Assembly (NCBI GenBank): GCA_023935145.1 | Contig: CM043700.1 | Location: forward strand, 30,130,001-30,194,000 | Source of the DNA: Bretschneidera sinensis | Lineage: Eukaryota; Streptophyta; Magnoliopsida; Brassicales; Akaniaceae | Direction: 5' to 3' | DNA: 64,000 bases | Shown: positions 43,613-55,041 of the stretch, one piece after another | How positions within the stretch are numbered: the stretch's first letter is position 1 | How the letters are laid out: each line of letters begins with the position of its first letter | The notes under the pieces: generated by a model | What the model was told of the DNA's origin: nothing | Database searches by the model: none | What the model saw: the letters and a program-made list of their open reading frames with translations, nothing else | Made by a program: the position numbers and the translations under genes

Positions 43613-43727
43613 TGCGATCGATCGCAACATTCAAAGAGATCGAGTGCAAGAGTGCGATCGAGCGCACCAGTCAATGTGCTCAAGCGCACAAGTGCGATTG
43701 AGCGCACTCCGTGTGCGATCGAGCACA
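43613..43727. repeat. Palindrome array between protease and ORF3 of E6
   Basis: Exact TGCGATCGATCGCA at 43613-43626, followed by AGATCGAGTGCA, TGCGATCGAGCGCA, TGCTCAAGCGCA, TGCGATTGAGCGCA and TGCGATCGAGCACA at roughly 20-bp spacing. Confidence 0.9.
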
Positions 43728-44168
43728 CTTATGGTAGAAGGTTTAGCTATAAGTCTAAAAATTTTTACTCACTCTCTTCACTGTTCACTCGCACTCTCCC
43801 ATTACAATCCACCTATCATTTCACTCACTCGCACTCTGCCACCACTCCCCATCACCACTATCATCCACCATCACCACCATCACCACTCCCCATCACCACA
43901 GTCATCCACCATCACCACCATCACCAACCATTACCGCCACATACAACTTCCCCATTCCACATCCCCTCCACTACACAAGGTACCCATTTTTTTGTTTACA
44001 CGCACGGATTTTTCGTGTTTTAGTATAAACTTCCTATATATAACTTATCTTGTGAATGATTGGGTGCTATTTTTCTACTTGCAGGAGGTTAGGAACGAAT
44101 TCAAATCCTCAATACCAGAGCTTGGTTTTTTGGTGCACACCATCTGTTCGAGGAAATGCCTGATTGTG

Positions 44169-44247
44169 TGCGATCGAGAGCACGGCTGTTGCGATCAAGT
44201 GCATAGTCCAGTGTGCGATCGAGCACACCTATTTTAGATCAATCGCA
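44169..44247. repeat. Palindrome array just before ORF3 of E6
   Basis: TGCGATCGAGAGCA, TGCGATCAAGTGCA, TGCGATCGAGCACA and AGATCAATCGCA; the array ends 24 bases before the ORF3 ATG. Confidence 0.88.
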
Positions 44248-44271
44248 AATTAGGCGGAAGCAAATAGCAGC

Positions 44272-45399
44272 ATGTTTAAACCATCTGTTTCAACCTCCGG
44301 TTCATCTAGCAGCCGTGCCTCATCATCCCGGCCCAGCATCAAGCAACGAAAGCTCTTATTCGAGATCGTCTTTGCCATCGATGACGTATTCAAGCACATG
44401 GACGCCACTCAATGGGCCGTCTAAGCATTTAGACATCGAGGGTTGAAGAGACTTTTCAAGCCGGTTTGCTCGACTGCTTACTCCCAGCTCGTAGTCCAGT
44501 TCTATGCAAGCCTATCCTTTGACTGCAGCAGACCGGGAGTCCTGACTTCTTCAGTCCAGGGCACACCCGTAGAGGTGACTAGTGCTGATATAGCCACTGC
44601 TCTTCATTGCAATGACAAGTCCCCTCTAGAGGACACCAATATCAAGGAACAACCGGATTCCTTTGCCCTGGCTGAGATTATAACGGATATGTGCGCTGGT
44701 CAGTACACCGACAAACACAACAACGCAGCCAGTTGGTCAAAGTTGTCTCCATGACTTTAGCTTGTCGACACTATCCTTCAGCGCAATGTATGTCCATTAG
44801 GGCACAAGATATAGCAGAGAGACCAGTTTCTATAGACCTTATATGCCTTCCACAGAGGTCATTGGTACTCTATTCCGGCTGTTATATGGAGCCAATTGCA
44901 CAAATTTTGGGATCATGTCCATGGCCGGCAGACCACCACGGCCAATGCATGGGGTCTCCCTTTCTCGTTCCTACTCTCCTACATACTCAAGAAGAAAGGG
45001 ATTAAGGGAACCTGCAGCGATAGACCAGTGTGAGAGCATCTCATCTTCGGGAAGGCTTAGTGGACACATAGCCTCTCACACATGCCTTGAGGATTCCCAG
45101 CACCTACTCCAACAGCTGAGAGAGTTAAGGAGGATCGTATGGAGATCGAGACCCCTGTTGTTAGCCCAGTATGAGAGGAGGACCATCCGAATATGGGACC
45201 CACTGAGTCCCAACATTTTCTTGCTGAGCTGTCCTCCTTCCGATGTGAGGTCTCTATCGTCACTACACTCGTGCATCAGCTCATAGATAGTTTGGAGGCA
45301 CGATTTGTACGACAAGAGGCTATACTACAGGCTATTCTTAAATGCCTACCTCCGACACCTGGTACCTCTTCGACTGCACCACCTGATGATCAGCAGTGA
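44272..45399 (+). pseudogene. E6 ORF3 in env-like position (plant transposon-protein type)
   Basis: ATG 44272 opens a Ser-rich start, then KLLFEIVFAIDDVFKHMD, a TAA at 44422, and LKRLFKPVCSTAYSQLVVQF, GTPVEVTSADIATALHC and EIITDMCAGQYTDKHNNAAS to TGA at 44754. Further readable sequence in the same frame (ILQRNVCPLGHK, LHKFWDHVHGRQTT, WGLPFSFLLSYILKKKGIKG) has several stops. The C-terminus (45193-45399, HQLIDSLEARFVRQEAILQA, then a Pro/Thr tail) is in another frame and looks coiled-coil. The order and motifs resemble the widespread 'putative plant transposon protein' family found downstream of gag-pol. I see no signal peptide or transmembrane segment, so an envelope function is not supported. 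Confidence 0.6.
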
Positions 45400-46736
45400 G
45401 AGGATACCACGTCTAGCTGAAGACGTTAAACTTAGCGCTCATGGGAGGCACCCTAAAGCGTATCCTTTTTATTAGTTTATTTTATTATTCATATTTCCTA
45501 GTTTATTTTTCTATCACTGTCATTATTACTTGTTTTCCATTTTATGTTTGTTTTTCTTTCTTTTTCAAGGACAGTGTGAGTGCATCCAGTTGAAGTTTGG
45601 GGGCGTGCTACGAGCCATGCCAGCCATCCGTTCTCCTTCTCCCAGGTCAGCTCCTTCCATGCTATTCACACATTGGAGACAATGTGCAATTTAAGTTTGG
45701 GGGTATGGGGACACATTCACACACTCACTGTGTCCCAATTTTTTGTGGTGTTGTTCTCATAGATAAATGCATGTTCATTCTGTTCTAAAATTTTTTTGGT
45801 GATTTAAACAAAAGAATATGATTTGATTTCATTAGTAAGCTTAACACCTTGAACATATAGACCAATAATTAAGTTTTGAACCTAGATCACTTCCTTTTAG
45901 GCATTTAAGGATTCACAAGTTTAACCTAAACGATCACAAGCACATAATTGTGCGGGGTATGACATGTAATTTTGATTTGTATGTTTCTTTTACTCGACTG
46001 TGAACCAAATGACCTATTAGATTAACATCTTGGCATAAGAAAATAGAAAAAAATTGTTATTGCTCAAAAAGAAAAAAATGTTCCTAATGATCAACAAAAC
46101 AAACTTTCCACTGAGTAACTGGCCCTCTTGCCTCAGTAAGCAGTGAGTGTCACGTCAAAAGGTGAAAATTCTGATTGGTAGCATTGAGACCAGTTAGTTT
46201 TGTAGCCTTTTTTACTTGAGTTAGTAAGTCCTTAGGGGTGTCTTTACACCTAATGCCCTAAAACCATCTGGTTTGGGAGTCATTGGCTAAATGCTCGCTA
46301 CATGAGTCAAATAGAAAGCTTAAAGGGAATTAACTTGCCAAAAATCTCACAAATAGAAGAAAAGAATAAAACTTATGCCATCTTTATTGATTCTAATAGA
46401 AAATTTGGTGAATTTTGAGTCATCGAAACACTACACATTAGAATTATTTAGAAACCTAATCTTTTATGTGCTAGTTCACCACACACCAAAGTCGAACTTA
46501 TGATGTCTTAAACTGCCTCATGAAAGTGATTTACGTTCAAAACTCTTATTTATTGCAAAGATATGTTTATATGTGTTAAGCTTGCTCATGAATGCGCATC
46601 ATTGTTTTGTGTGACAACCCAAAAACGTTTTGTGGACATTATGATTATTGGTTTTATCTATGTGGCTTTACTTTTTTTCATTTCAGTTTTTAGTTTTTTA
46701 TTGCTAAAGGACTAGCAATATGTAAGTTTGGGAGTG
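45400..46736 (+). other. E6 3' noncoding tail, stem-loop and PPT
   Basis: Post-ORF block at about 45411-45460; PPT-like AAGTTTGGGGGC and AAGTTTGGGGGT near 45592 and 45692. The ACTGAG/CTCAGT inverted repeat lies near 46110-46140, the hairpin with outer arms TTAGG/CCTAA at 46232-46253, the pre-PPT stem-loop ATTGCTA/TAGCAAT at 46700-46719 with loop AAGGAC, and the PPT TAAGTTTGGGAGTG at 46723-46736. Confidence 0.77.
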
Positions 46737-48052
46737 TGATAGGTGCTTAAATATTCATATTTAAGCCCCCTTATTTACACTTGTTAGGTCCTTAGTTATG
46801 TTAATTTAGTTCATTTTACTTCATTTGTGTGTTTCACATGTGTTTATAGGTTTTGGAGAAAAAAGAAGTAGTTTTGGCACAAAAGGGAATAAGCCTGAAA
46901 ATCCTGGAGCAGCTTCTGGTCAAAGTGCGATCGATCGCACTACTGCATGCGATCGTTCACACACATGAAGGATCGAGCGCAGCACTGTGATTGAGCGCAA
47001 GACGCATGCAATCGAGCGCACATATACGGGCGTGAACAGTAAACTACGGAACTCTATTTTGGAAATAAAGGAGTTTTGTGTTTTAGGAAAGTTTGGGAAT
47101 TCATAAGCCTTCTAGGACCACTCAAGCCCTATAAATACACTTGTAAAGCACACTCAAATCATCACAACTTAGAGAACACTTCTCTTATCTTTTACTTGGA
47201 GTTGTAAGCTTTAGGAGAGAATTGACGCCTTTTCTCTCGGGTTTATTCTTCTCTTTATGTTTAGTTTATATATGATGTTTATCTTAGATAGCATGTGTAA
47301 CTAACTTTCTTATAGGGCTCGATTGAAGCCCTAGTTATGCTTTCTCATATATTTATTCATTGATAAAATCTTTACCAACAACCTTTATTATGTTGCTTAA
47401 CTTGATTAATGTCTGTGCTTATTTAAATTCCTCATATGTATGTGTATGGCCAATGTATGCATGTGGTATGGATTGGTTAGTTAGATCAATTTGGATGACT
47501 GAGTCCTAAGTCTAACATTAGTAACAAAAGATATCCACAACGGATTCTTGGATTAATCAACATGGGAAATCGGGAGTAGATACCATGCTCTATGTCTCAT
47601 GTGGTTTTCGATTTTCATAAATCTTATATTTTCTTAAGGAACAACTCATGCAGACACCATGCTGAATCCCTTAAGGTAGAAAAGAGTTAGAGTAGATACC
47701 ATGCCTAACTCGTTGCTTAGGGAAATCAATAGCTTAAGGAGTAGATACCATGCCCTTAGGTTGGCGACCATTAGGTATACATGATAAGGCTAGTGCACTG
47801 ATACATTCTACAATTGGGAAAGTATGACTAGTGGTGGATATCCAAGCCCTATGTCTTTATTATTATCAAATCACATTCAACAGTTATTTATTTCTTTTTT
47901 CTTTGAAGAAACTAATTCTAAAACTGAATTTACCAATCCCTATGGAGATGATCTTGCTTTCGCACACTATACTACACTGTTGACCTTGTGCACTTGCAAG
48001 TAAAATGAGTGCGATTATTTGCTTATTAATTTAGGTGGATAAATGCACAACA
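46737..48052 (+). repeat. E6 3' LTR
   Basis: 1316 bp; TATA at about 47129-47139; palindrome array 46926-47020. It starts TGATAGGTGC where the 5' LTR has TGATAAGTAC. Confidence 0.93.
46926..47020. repeat. Palindrome array in E6 3' LTR
   Basis: TGCGATCGATCGCA (46926-46939), TGCGATCGTTCACA, GGATCGAGCGCA, TGTGATTGAGCGCA and TGCAATCGAGCGCA; one 16-bp unit fewer than the 5' LTR. Confidence 0.92.
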
Positions 48053-49082
48053 ACAAATCCATAAGTGGAATTTCTATCATCCACATCAGACTAGAAGTCT
48101 TAATCAGTATACCCTTCCAATTTCAAGTCACTTCCTCCATACATGATGAACAAATCTTTAGTCCTTCTCAAGTACTTAAAAATGTTCTTCATAACAACCT
48201 AGTGTTCCAAACCTAGATTAGACTGATTTATGCTAATAACACTTGTAGAATGACTGATATCAGGTCTGATATATATGATGATATATATGAGATTTCCTAT
48301 TGCCGAAGCATTGGGGATTTGACTCATGTTCTCTCTTTCTTTAGGTGTCTTTGGAGACATTTTCTTATAGAGATGTACTTTATATTGGAAAGGTAACAAT
48401 CCTCGTTTGGATTTTTCTATGTTGAACCACTTCAACATTTTATGTATGTGTGCCGATTGGAAAAAGCCACGCATCATTCTAGATTTATCTCTATAGACCT
48501 TGATTCCCAAAATATAAGATGTTTCACCCAATTCTTTCATGGAGAAGTTTCTTTAAAGCCATACTTGGACTGATTATAGAATAACTACATTATTTCGAAT
48601 GAGTAGTATTTCATCAATGTACAATATAAAAAATATAAGTGTAGAAAGATAAACGTTTTCATTGCCTTATCAAATCAGATGTTCCAGCTTTAGAAAGCTT
48701 ATCATACTCCATAAATTGATCTTTGTAGCTTGCACACTTTGTGGTCACTACCACTAGATAAAAAAACCCTTTGATTGCTCAACGTATATATTTTCCTCTA
48801 TGTTTCTATTAAGGAATGTGGTTTTACATCCATTTGACACATCTCATAATCTTAGTGTTCAGCTATTGCGAGCAAGATTTTGATGGACTTAAGCAATGCT
48901 ATAAGTGAAAAGGTTTCATCAAAGTAAACTCATTGTCTTTACTTGTAACCTTTTACTACCAGCCTTGCCTTAATGGTCTCTACCTTTTCATCAGCACCCA
49001 TCTTTCTTTCATAGAACCCTTTGCAACCAATTGGTACAATACCTTCAAGGGGGTAAACTAAGGCCCGAACTTGGTTAGAATA
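48053..49082 (-). pseudogene. Copia element G: reverse transcriptase
   Basis: Antisense Ty1/copia RT between E6 and E7. The open part (48199-48540) reads MKELGETSYILGIKVYRDKS, HIHKMLKWFNIEKSKRG and IYIRPDIS. Upstream in sense are ILYIDEILL at the catalytic YVDD box (about 48600-48620, second Asp now Glu), VCKLQRSIYG and KVETIKARLVVKGYKQRQ, with stops. The YIDE change and the stops indicate it is dead. GAATA at 49078-49082 is the left TSD of E7. Confidence 0.85.
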
Positions 49083-50726
49083 TGTTGGTCCAAATTGGGT
49101 ATCAAAAAAAATTTAAATTCTTTTTGCAATCTCAAATATAAAAATATACATGGAATTAAATCAAATCAATCTTTCTAAATTACAAGCACAAAGATGAGAG
49201 AGTTTATTTCTTAATATAGAAAAGATAATTAAATTATAAAATAATTAAGCAATCAATCTCATTTATTTGAATAATAAATAATTATAAGCAAGTAATTAAG
49301 GAGATAAAGTTAAAGAGATGCAAACTCGATTTATGGTGGTTCGGCAATATCGGAATCCTTCCGATCCTACATCCACTATCTTCAAGGATCCTCTTGAAGC
49401 CTTACACTAAAACAAGCAACTTCACGGGTGTTGCTCGCACCGAATACAAACAAGCAACTTCAAGGGTGTTGCTTCAACCTTTTTCATAAGAATCCTAAGT
49501 TTGCTACCCAAGTGTATATGCCCAGCACTCACTAGCTCACTAACAAACTCTCATAAGAGTTACACTAACTCTTTTAACCAGATAATGAACGGAAAGTTTG
49601 AAACAAACAAACAAAAGAGAAATTTCTCAATGAATATTACAACTCAATATTTTCTCTCTAAAAACCTTATAGCTTAACAATGGAGTTTTTGGCTCAAGAA
49701 GAAGAGAAGAAATATTTTGCTTTAATACTTTGTTGTAGAATGTTTCTCTTGTCTTTCAAATGACCTTTGAGGCTCTATTTATAGTGTCTTGAATTCTTCT
49801 AGCCATCGGAGATAAAATAGAGCCGTTAGAGACAAGTTTTTAGTGTTTTAAATTCAAAAATATAAATGTTGTAACTTTCCTACTCGACTGTCCACTTATG
49901 GCAGTTGACTGTCCACTTATGGCAGTTAACTGTCCTTCATAACTAACGTAAAAACTGATTTTTCCAGCACCCAGTCGACTGGTACTATTCACTAAGTCGA
50001 CTGGGTCAGTTTTTGTGCACTGCTACAATGTTTTCAGGATCAATTTTCTTCATATTTCTTCATTCTTTTTTTTAGTCCCGAAAAATCTCCCAATTGAATC
50101 AAACTTTCTTGCACATTAAACACACGAGTTAAGCACTTCAAAAGTGTTCTGTTATCATCAAGATTAATCTAATCAATTTCTTAATTGAGGTATTTTTGGA
50201 TGATGATAAAACATATTACAAATTTAAGCATAATGTGTGTGAAAGGTATATGAAGAATGATATATTAAAAATGCTCAAATAATTTTCTATGTCAACATAA
50301 ATACTTCTTAAGTTCAATTAGAGCATGTTAAGTATTGAGACCAAAGAATTTAATATTTGCATTTAATAAAATGATGTAGAGATTTTAGATCTTCAATTAA
50401 TCAAGGCTATGTAATAAAATGCAATGCAAATTTAATTAGCTCCTAAAAATTGAAATTCTTATAAAGTGTATCTTAAGATTCAAATCTATAATTTAGCTTT
50501 TTTGTCTTTGAAGTTGTATTTCAATTATTCTCATTGAATTTGATCTTTTGGAGAGCTTCTTAACTTTTGAGACCATCACTTTGATTCACCAATTTCTACA
50601 ATCTTGATCTCCTTTGATGTATAAGCACTATTAACAATCTGTATCACCTAAGTAATATTCATTAATGCTTAATTAAGATTTTTGTCACTATCAAAATCAT
50701 TCAAGGTCAATATACACTTATCAACA
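49083..50726 (-). repeat. E7 3' LTR
   Basis: 1644 bp, TGTTGGTCC to ATCAACA on the plus strand. TATA (CTATAAATAGAG in sense) at about 49773-49784. Upstream of it are GTCGACT-type palindromes (49882-50005), including a duplicated GTCCACTTATGGCAGTTGAC unit. Confidence 0.92.
49882..50005. repeat. GTCGAC-type palindromic motif cluster in E7 3' LTR
   Basis: ACTCGACTGTCC, CAGTTGACTGTCC and CAGTTAACTGTCC, 21 bp apart, then CCCAGTCGACTGG (49970-49982) and AAGTCGACTGGG (49994-50005). The 5' LTR (59187-59222, 59258-59270) has fewer copies. Related motifs recur in the internal region near 52862-52996. Confidence 0.85.
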
Positions 50727-50765
50727 ATCTCCTTTTTTTTTTATGGTGACAAAAATCTTAATTAG
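50668..50765 (-). other. E7 PPT within a 20-bp inverted repeat
   Basis: CTTAATTAAGATTTTTGTCA (50668-50687) inside the LTR end is complementary to GTGACAAAAATCTTAATTAG (50746-50765) in the internal region. Between them lie the LTR boundary (50726/50727) and the PPT, sense AAAAAAAAAAGGAGATTG. The arms could bring the LTR end and internal region together in RNA or ssDNA. Confidence 0.75.
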
Positions 50766-53745
50766 AGACTAAAAAAGATAAATTAAAAAGAAATGAAGGG
50801 ATTAGAATTTTACAAAAAAAAAAAAAAAAAAATCTGATACAGTCTCCTTGTATTTCTGTCTATTGACCTCTTGCAGAAAATCAAACACAATAGAAACATG
50901 TTCCAAAGCAATTTATCTCAGTTTCAATCTTCTTTCAATAAATGCATATATATATCAATTCATTTTCCATATAAGTTTAAGATATATATGTTAAGTTAAT
51001 AATAAAAATCTCTAACAAGATCTCTAATTTCTTATTTTTCTCCCCCTTATATCATCATAAAAAAGGGTGGATTTTAAAGAAGGACTCCCCCTCAAATTAA
51101 GCTATGAAAAATATTTTGATAAAGCATGCTATAAAAGAATTGTTTTACAAGATATTAAGTAATATAAAGCTTTTGAAGGAGTTAGATTCAAAGAGACGTG
51201 CTAGAATTTTATAGAAAATAGGACAAGGTTTCTTTTATTTTTCCAATGTTTCTTTTTGCATATAGAGACAAAATTAGTGTAGCCAACTCCCAACAGAAGA
51301 ATGAATTCAAGTCTCACATGATCTAAAATAATTTTTAAGCATTATAAATCTTCAATATTTAAAATAAGCTCAATGCTTAGAGTACCTTACACTTAATCAA
51401 TAAAGGAGAAAAGTTTGAACTCATTGCTTGATTTACCAATAGGTCAAAGATAGATAAAATTCTCAAGATATAATATTCAAATTTAAAACATATCAAAGAG
51501 AATTTATCAAAGTATTTAAACTCATTTGAGTAAAATTATTTTACCGAAAGTTTTCTTTTTTTTACCAAGAAATCAGATTTTCTTCCCCTTTCAAAAAGTC
51601 TAAAGTAATTATTTTTAACTTTTAAGTGAGGATAAAAAAATGGATAAAACTTAACAAGCCTTATTGGTAGTTGATTGATTAAATAATCAAGAAAGAAAAC
51701 TCATCAACTACTCAAAAATATTTTCAAACTGGAAAGTTCTATAAGTACTTAAAAAAAGATTACTCCCCCTAAATATATGCACCAAAATATAATTTTCAGG
51801 GTAGTTTAGATTCAATAAATAGATGATTATCAATTCAATGCAAAAATAATCATTATTTTCAAACTCAACCATATATAATACAAATTTTCATATTTAGCTC
51901 ATGCTTAATAAAGAAATAACTCAAAGATAATTCTCGAATCTAAATTCAAGCTCATCACTTGATTTATCCAATGCCAAATCAAAGAGAATTTATAAAAGTT
52001 ATATTTAAAAAATAAAAGAGTATGAGATAGAGATTTGTACTATACTTTCTCCTTTAATATATGTTATGAGAATAAACATCTTATCATTCTTCTCTTTTCT
52101 ATCTTTCATCAAAAATCAATTAAGATTTGAGTTGTGAGAAGAATGAACCTACATAAAGCTTTTTGGATGGACTCAACAAACTCCATTAGTAGATGAACAA
52201 AAACGTAAGTAATGCTAAGTACTTTTCAACTTCTTCAAGAGTATGTTAGATTTCTCAAGAAAATTTGACAGAGTTTCCTCTTTTTTTTTGGATATTTTTC
52301 CTCCGTGCAACACAAGACAATTTAGAGAATTCAATTCAAGCAATAGCAATGATTTAACTTAAATAGTTCATAACTCAACTCATATGATTTCTTCCTTTTT
52401 TTATCATAGGAGTGAATGGAGTTTCTTCTTAACTTATGTATTTAACATAAGGGATGTAAGAACATGTTTGCATAATCATGCACTTGCAAATAGTTTATGT
52501 TAAACATAAGCAAGCATAAAAGAGATTAAGGTTCATATAAAAGTAGCCACAAATGATATTTTTTTTTATAAAAAAATGCAAAAACATATAAGCAACTAAG
52601 ATATATAGATATAAGCTCATGCTAGATACTAATTTTGCTCAAGTTGATCAACCAATAAATTTTTTAAGCTTAATGATTCATGGTCAACAATTGATTCAAA
52701 ATTAATTTTGAGTGGTTTGAAATCTTCATGAATAGACCACACAATAGTCTTTAAAACACTTAACCTATTATTTTGAAAATTAAATTTTTTATTAAGTTTA
52801 ACATAAAAAAATATTATTCCATTAGAAAATATGTCCAAAATTTTTAAAAAAATATTTTTGCATGTCCAGTCGACTAGGTCACTTAAAATTTGAATTTTGG
52901 GAAATGATAACTTCATCCAGCCGATTAAATCCTTGGACCAATTGACTCAATCAAGAGCAAAAACATTCTGACCCTTTTTCCAGTTGACTGGTTCAATGGT
53001 CCAGTCGAATAGATCAATCCAAAATAGTTTTTTTTTTTAGTTTTCAAACATTTTGACCATGTTAAAATCAATTTAAATTATTTTTGTCAAAAATTTTTGT
53101 AATCAAAATGAGTTTATGATAATTTAGATCAAATTTAGAAATGCAGGAAATCAATTATGCAAGTGTAAGATTTTCAGGATTAGCTAGACATAGCATATAT
53201 CATCAAAATCGTTTCCATTCTAGCTATAAATCAAACATATTTATTTAATGCATTTCATGTCATATGATTCATTTAAGAAATAATAGAGGAATCAAGCATT
53301 TATATAATCAAAATGTCCTTACCTTATAAGATACTTTTACTAAAACAAAGCTATTTTGAGTAGATGGAAAAATCCCACTCAGGCAATTTATCTTGGTACA
53401 TTATTTCTCATTTGAATCACTTGACTTTGATGATAGATGGCTAATCACACATTTCTCAACTTAAATCAAGATTGTTAGCTTATCAAAAAATAACATCAAA
53501 TACATGACTTTTAAAAGTACGTAAGATTTTGAAAATCTTTAATTTTATCTTTTTTAATATCAACCATTATTGATATATGTTTTATGTATTTTTGAAATCC
53601 TAACCATAATTTTTATTTGAAAGAATAAATTCAAAAAGTAGTTTCTTAATCTCAATTTTTTTTTAAATCATGTAATTTAAATGCAACAAAATATATAGCA
53701 AAATGCAATGCAAAAAATAAAATAAATTCCAACAAAATAAGCTTA
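50766..53745 (-). other. E7 AT-rich internal region without recognisable genes
   Basis: Almost 3 kb of AT-rich DNA. Only short frames occur (for example 52629-52916), none with pol motifs. GTCGACT- and GTTGACT-type motifs appear at about 52862-52996. It resembles a very long 3' noncoding region. Confidence 0.55.
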
Positions 53746-54987
53746 TCATTTATCAACCAAAACCATTTTAGGCCCATTAGGCTTTACATTAGATGGAATT
53801 ATATCTTTAACAACACTTACCATTTTCCTTCTAATTTTGTTATTTTTCTTCATATGACAATTATAATATACATGAAGGAAATTAGAAGTGATAAATGAAT
53901 TTCTTAATAGAGTTTTTATAGCAAAGTTATTTTTCATAATTCTTTGTTTCTTTAAATGATTATTCACTTTGTTATGACTTCTATTTTGATTTTTAATCTT
54001 TTCTTTATTTTGTTCAAATTTTATTTCTTTCTCCTTTAAAGATTCAAACTTAATTTCTTTTTCAAATTTAACATTTGATATTTTATCAAAATCAAAAGAT
54101 AGTTTAGATATTACCTTGTCATTTTCGATTAAGCAAGAATTTGCCATTTTGAGATTGAAGTCTTCTTTTGCACTTCCATCATCACTCCAAGTTGCAACTT
54201 TCTTCTTGAAATTTCTTTTCATATTGCATTGTATGGAGTGATTCTTCTTAGAGTGAAACTTTTCAAGTTTCTTAGACATTGAAGCACATTGATGGACTTC
54301 TTTTTCTTTTGATCTAGTTTCTCCATCTTCCTCTTCATCATCCCCATCATGATTAACATCTTCAATTTCCATAAGAGGTATGAATGTAGTGGAATCATCA
54401 ATTTCATAATCCAAGTAGTTTTCATGCTTCTTGAGGGATTCCATAAACTCTTCTAAGCTTTCACTTGTAAAATGCTTCGTTAAAATAATTTTCCATTGAT
54501 TTGGTAAAGACCTATGAAATATTCTCACAAGTTCAAGGTTAGATTAAATTTTACCCATGAAAGATAAAGTTTTAACAAGTATGGTAAAACGAGTTTGCAA
54601 ATCAAAATTTGATTCATTTTCATTCATTTTAAAATGCTCTAAGTCACAAACAAAATTTTTCAATTTGAAATTCTTTTCTTGCTCATTTTCTTCATATAGA
54701 ACCTCCAATAAATCCCAAATTTCTTTTGTGGTCTTATATGAGGAAATTTGATGAACTTCATTTTGATCAAGAGAACTATAAAGCATGTTCATAACTCTAG
54801 CATTTAGTTGAATGAATTTAAAATCATTTGCATCAAGATCATTTTCATTTTCAAGAATGAAATACCAAACATAATAATCATAAGCTTGAATAAAAATCTT
54901 CATTTGATCTTTCCAATGGGTGAAATTTGTTCCATGGAGAAGAGGAGGACTAGTAGGATCTCTTTCTTCTAAAAATATAGTTTCCAT
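53746..54987 (-). pseudogene. gag: E7 copia-type gag
   Basis: Two adjacent frames. 54987-54544 has LLHGTNFTHWKDQMKIFIQA, LNARVMNMLYSSLDQNEVHQ, TTKEIWDLLEVLYEEN and FDLQTRFTILVKTLSFMGKI, the UBN2-type copia gag; a stop follows. 54528-53746 continues with MRIFHRSLPNQWKIILTKH, SLEEFMESLKKHENYLDYE, an acidic patch, Lys/Glu-rich low-complexity sequence and a tail ending PNGPKMVLVDK. A stretch with YNCHMKKN stands where the zinc knuckle would be, but the Cys pattern is lost. The first ATG at 54987 is 43 bases from the PBS. The combined length (about 410 residues) suits a long-gag copia lineage. Confidence 0.82.
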
Positions 54988-55029
54988 AGGATCAACTCTA
55001 GGATATTAAGCCTAAAATAAGAGCATCTT

Positions 55030-55041
55030 GCTCTGATACCA
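55030..55041 (-). other. E7 primer-binding site, initiator tRNA-Met type
   Basis: TGGTATCAGAGC in sense, two bases from the 5' LTR; the match may extend (CAAGATGCTC follows). It is typical for Ty1/copia and differs from the tRNA-Asp sites of E1-E6. Confidence 0.9.

Larger units (their letters stand above)
43442..44271 (+). other. E6 inter-ORF region with two palindrome arrays
   Basis: Replaces RT, RNase H and integrase. It contains arrays at 43613-43727 and 44169-44247, a CAC/CCAT-rich simple-sequence stretch (about 43790-43980), and a candidate 105-bp intron (43980-44084) with AAG/GTACCC donor and TTTCTACTTGCAG acceptor. Long frames here (for example 43461-44237) look like by-products of low complexity. 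Confidence 0.6.
39278..48052 (+). mobile_element. E6: gag-protease-ORF3 Athila relative lacking RT and integrase
   Basis: 8775-bp plus-strand element with TSD ACAAA (39273-39277 and 48053-48057). LTRs 39278-40609 and 46737-48052. It has a tRNA-Asp PBS, gag, a complete protease region, then no RT, RNase H or integrase. A third ORF stands where Athila elements carry an env-like gene. It is inserted in the copia element G between RT and RNase H. Confidence 0.94.

Noticed and set aside
43850..43980. His/Pro-rich protein encoded by the CAC/CCAT stretch
   Set aside because: It is simple-sequence DNA open in more than one frame, with no conserved domain.
44272..45399. A true envelope gene making E6 an endogenous virus
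   Set aside because: No signal peptide, transmembrane segment or fusion-type motif is visible, and the motifs fit a plant family of unknown function better.
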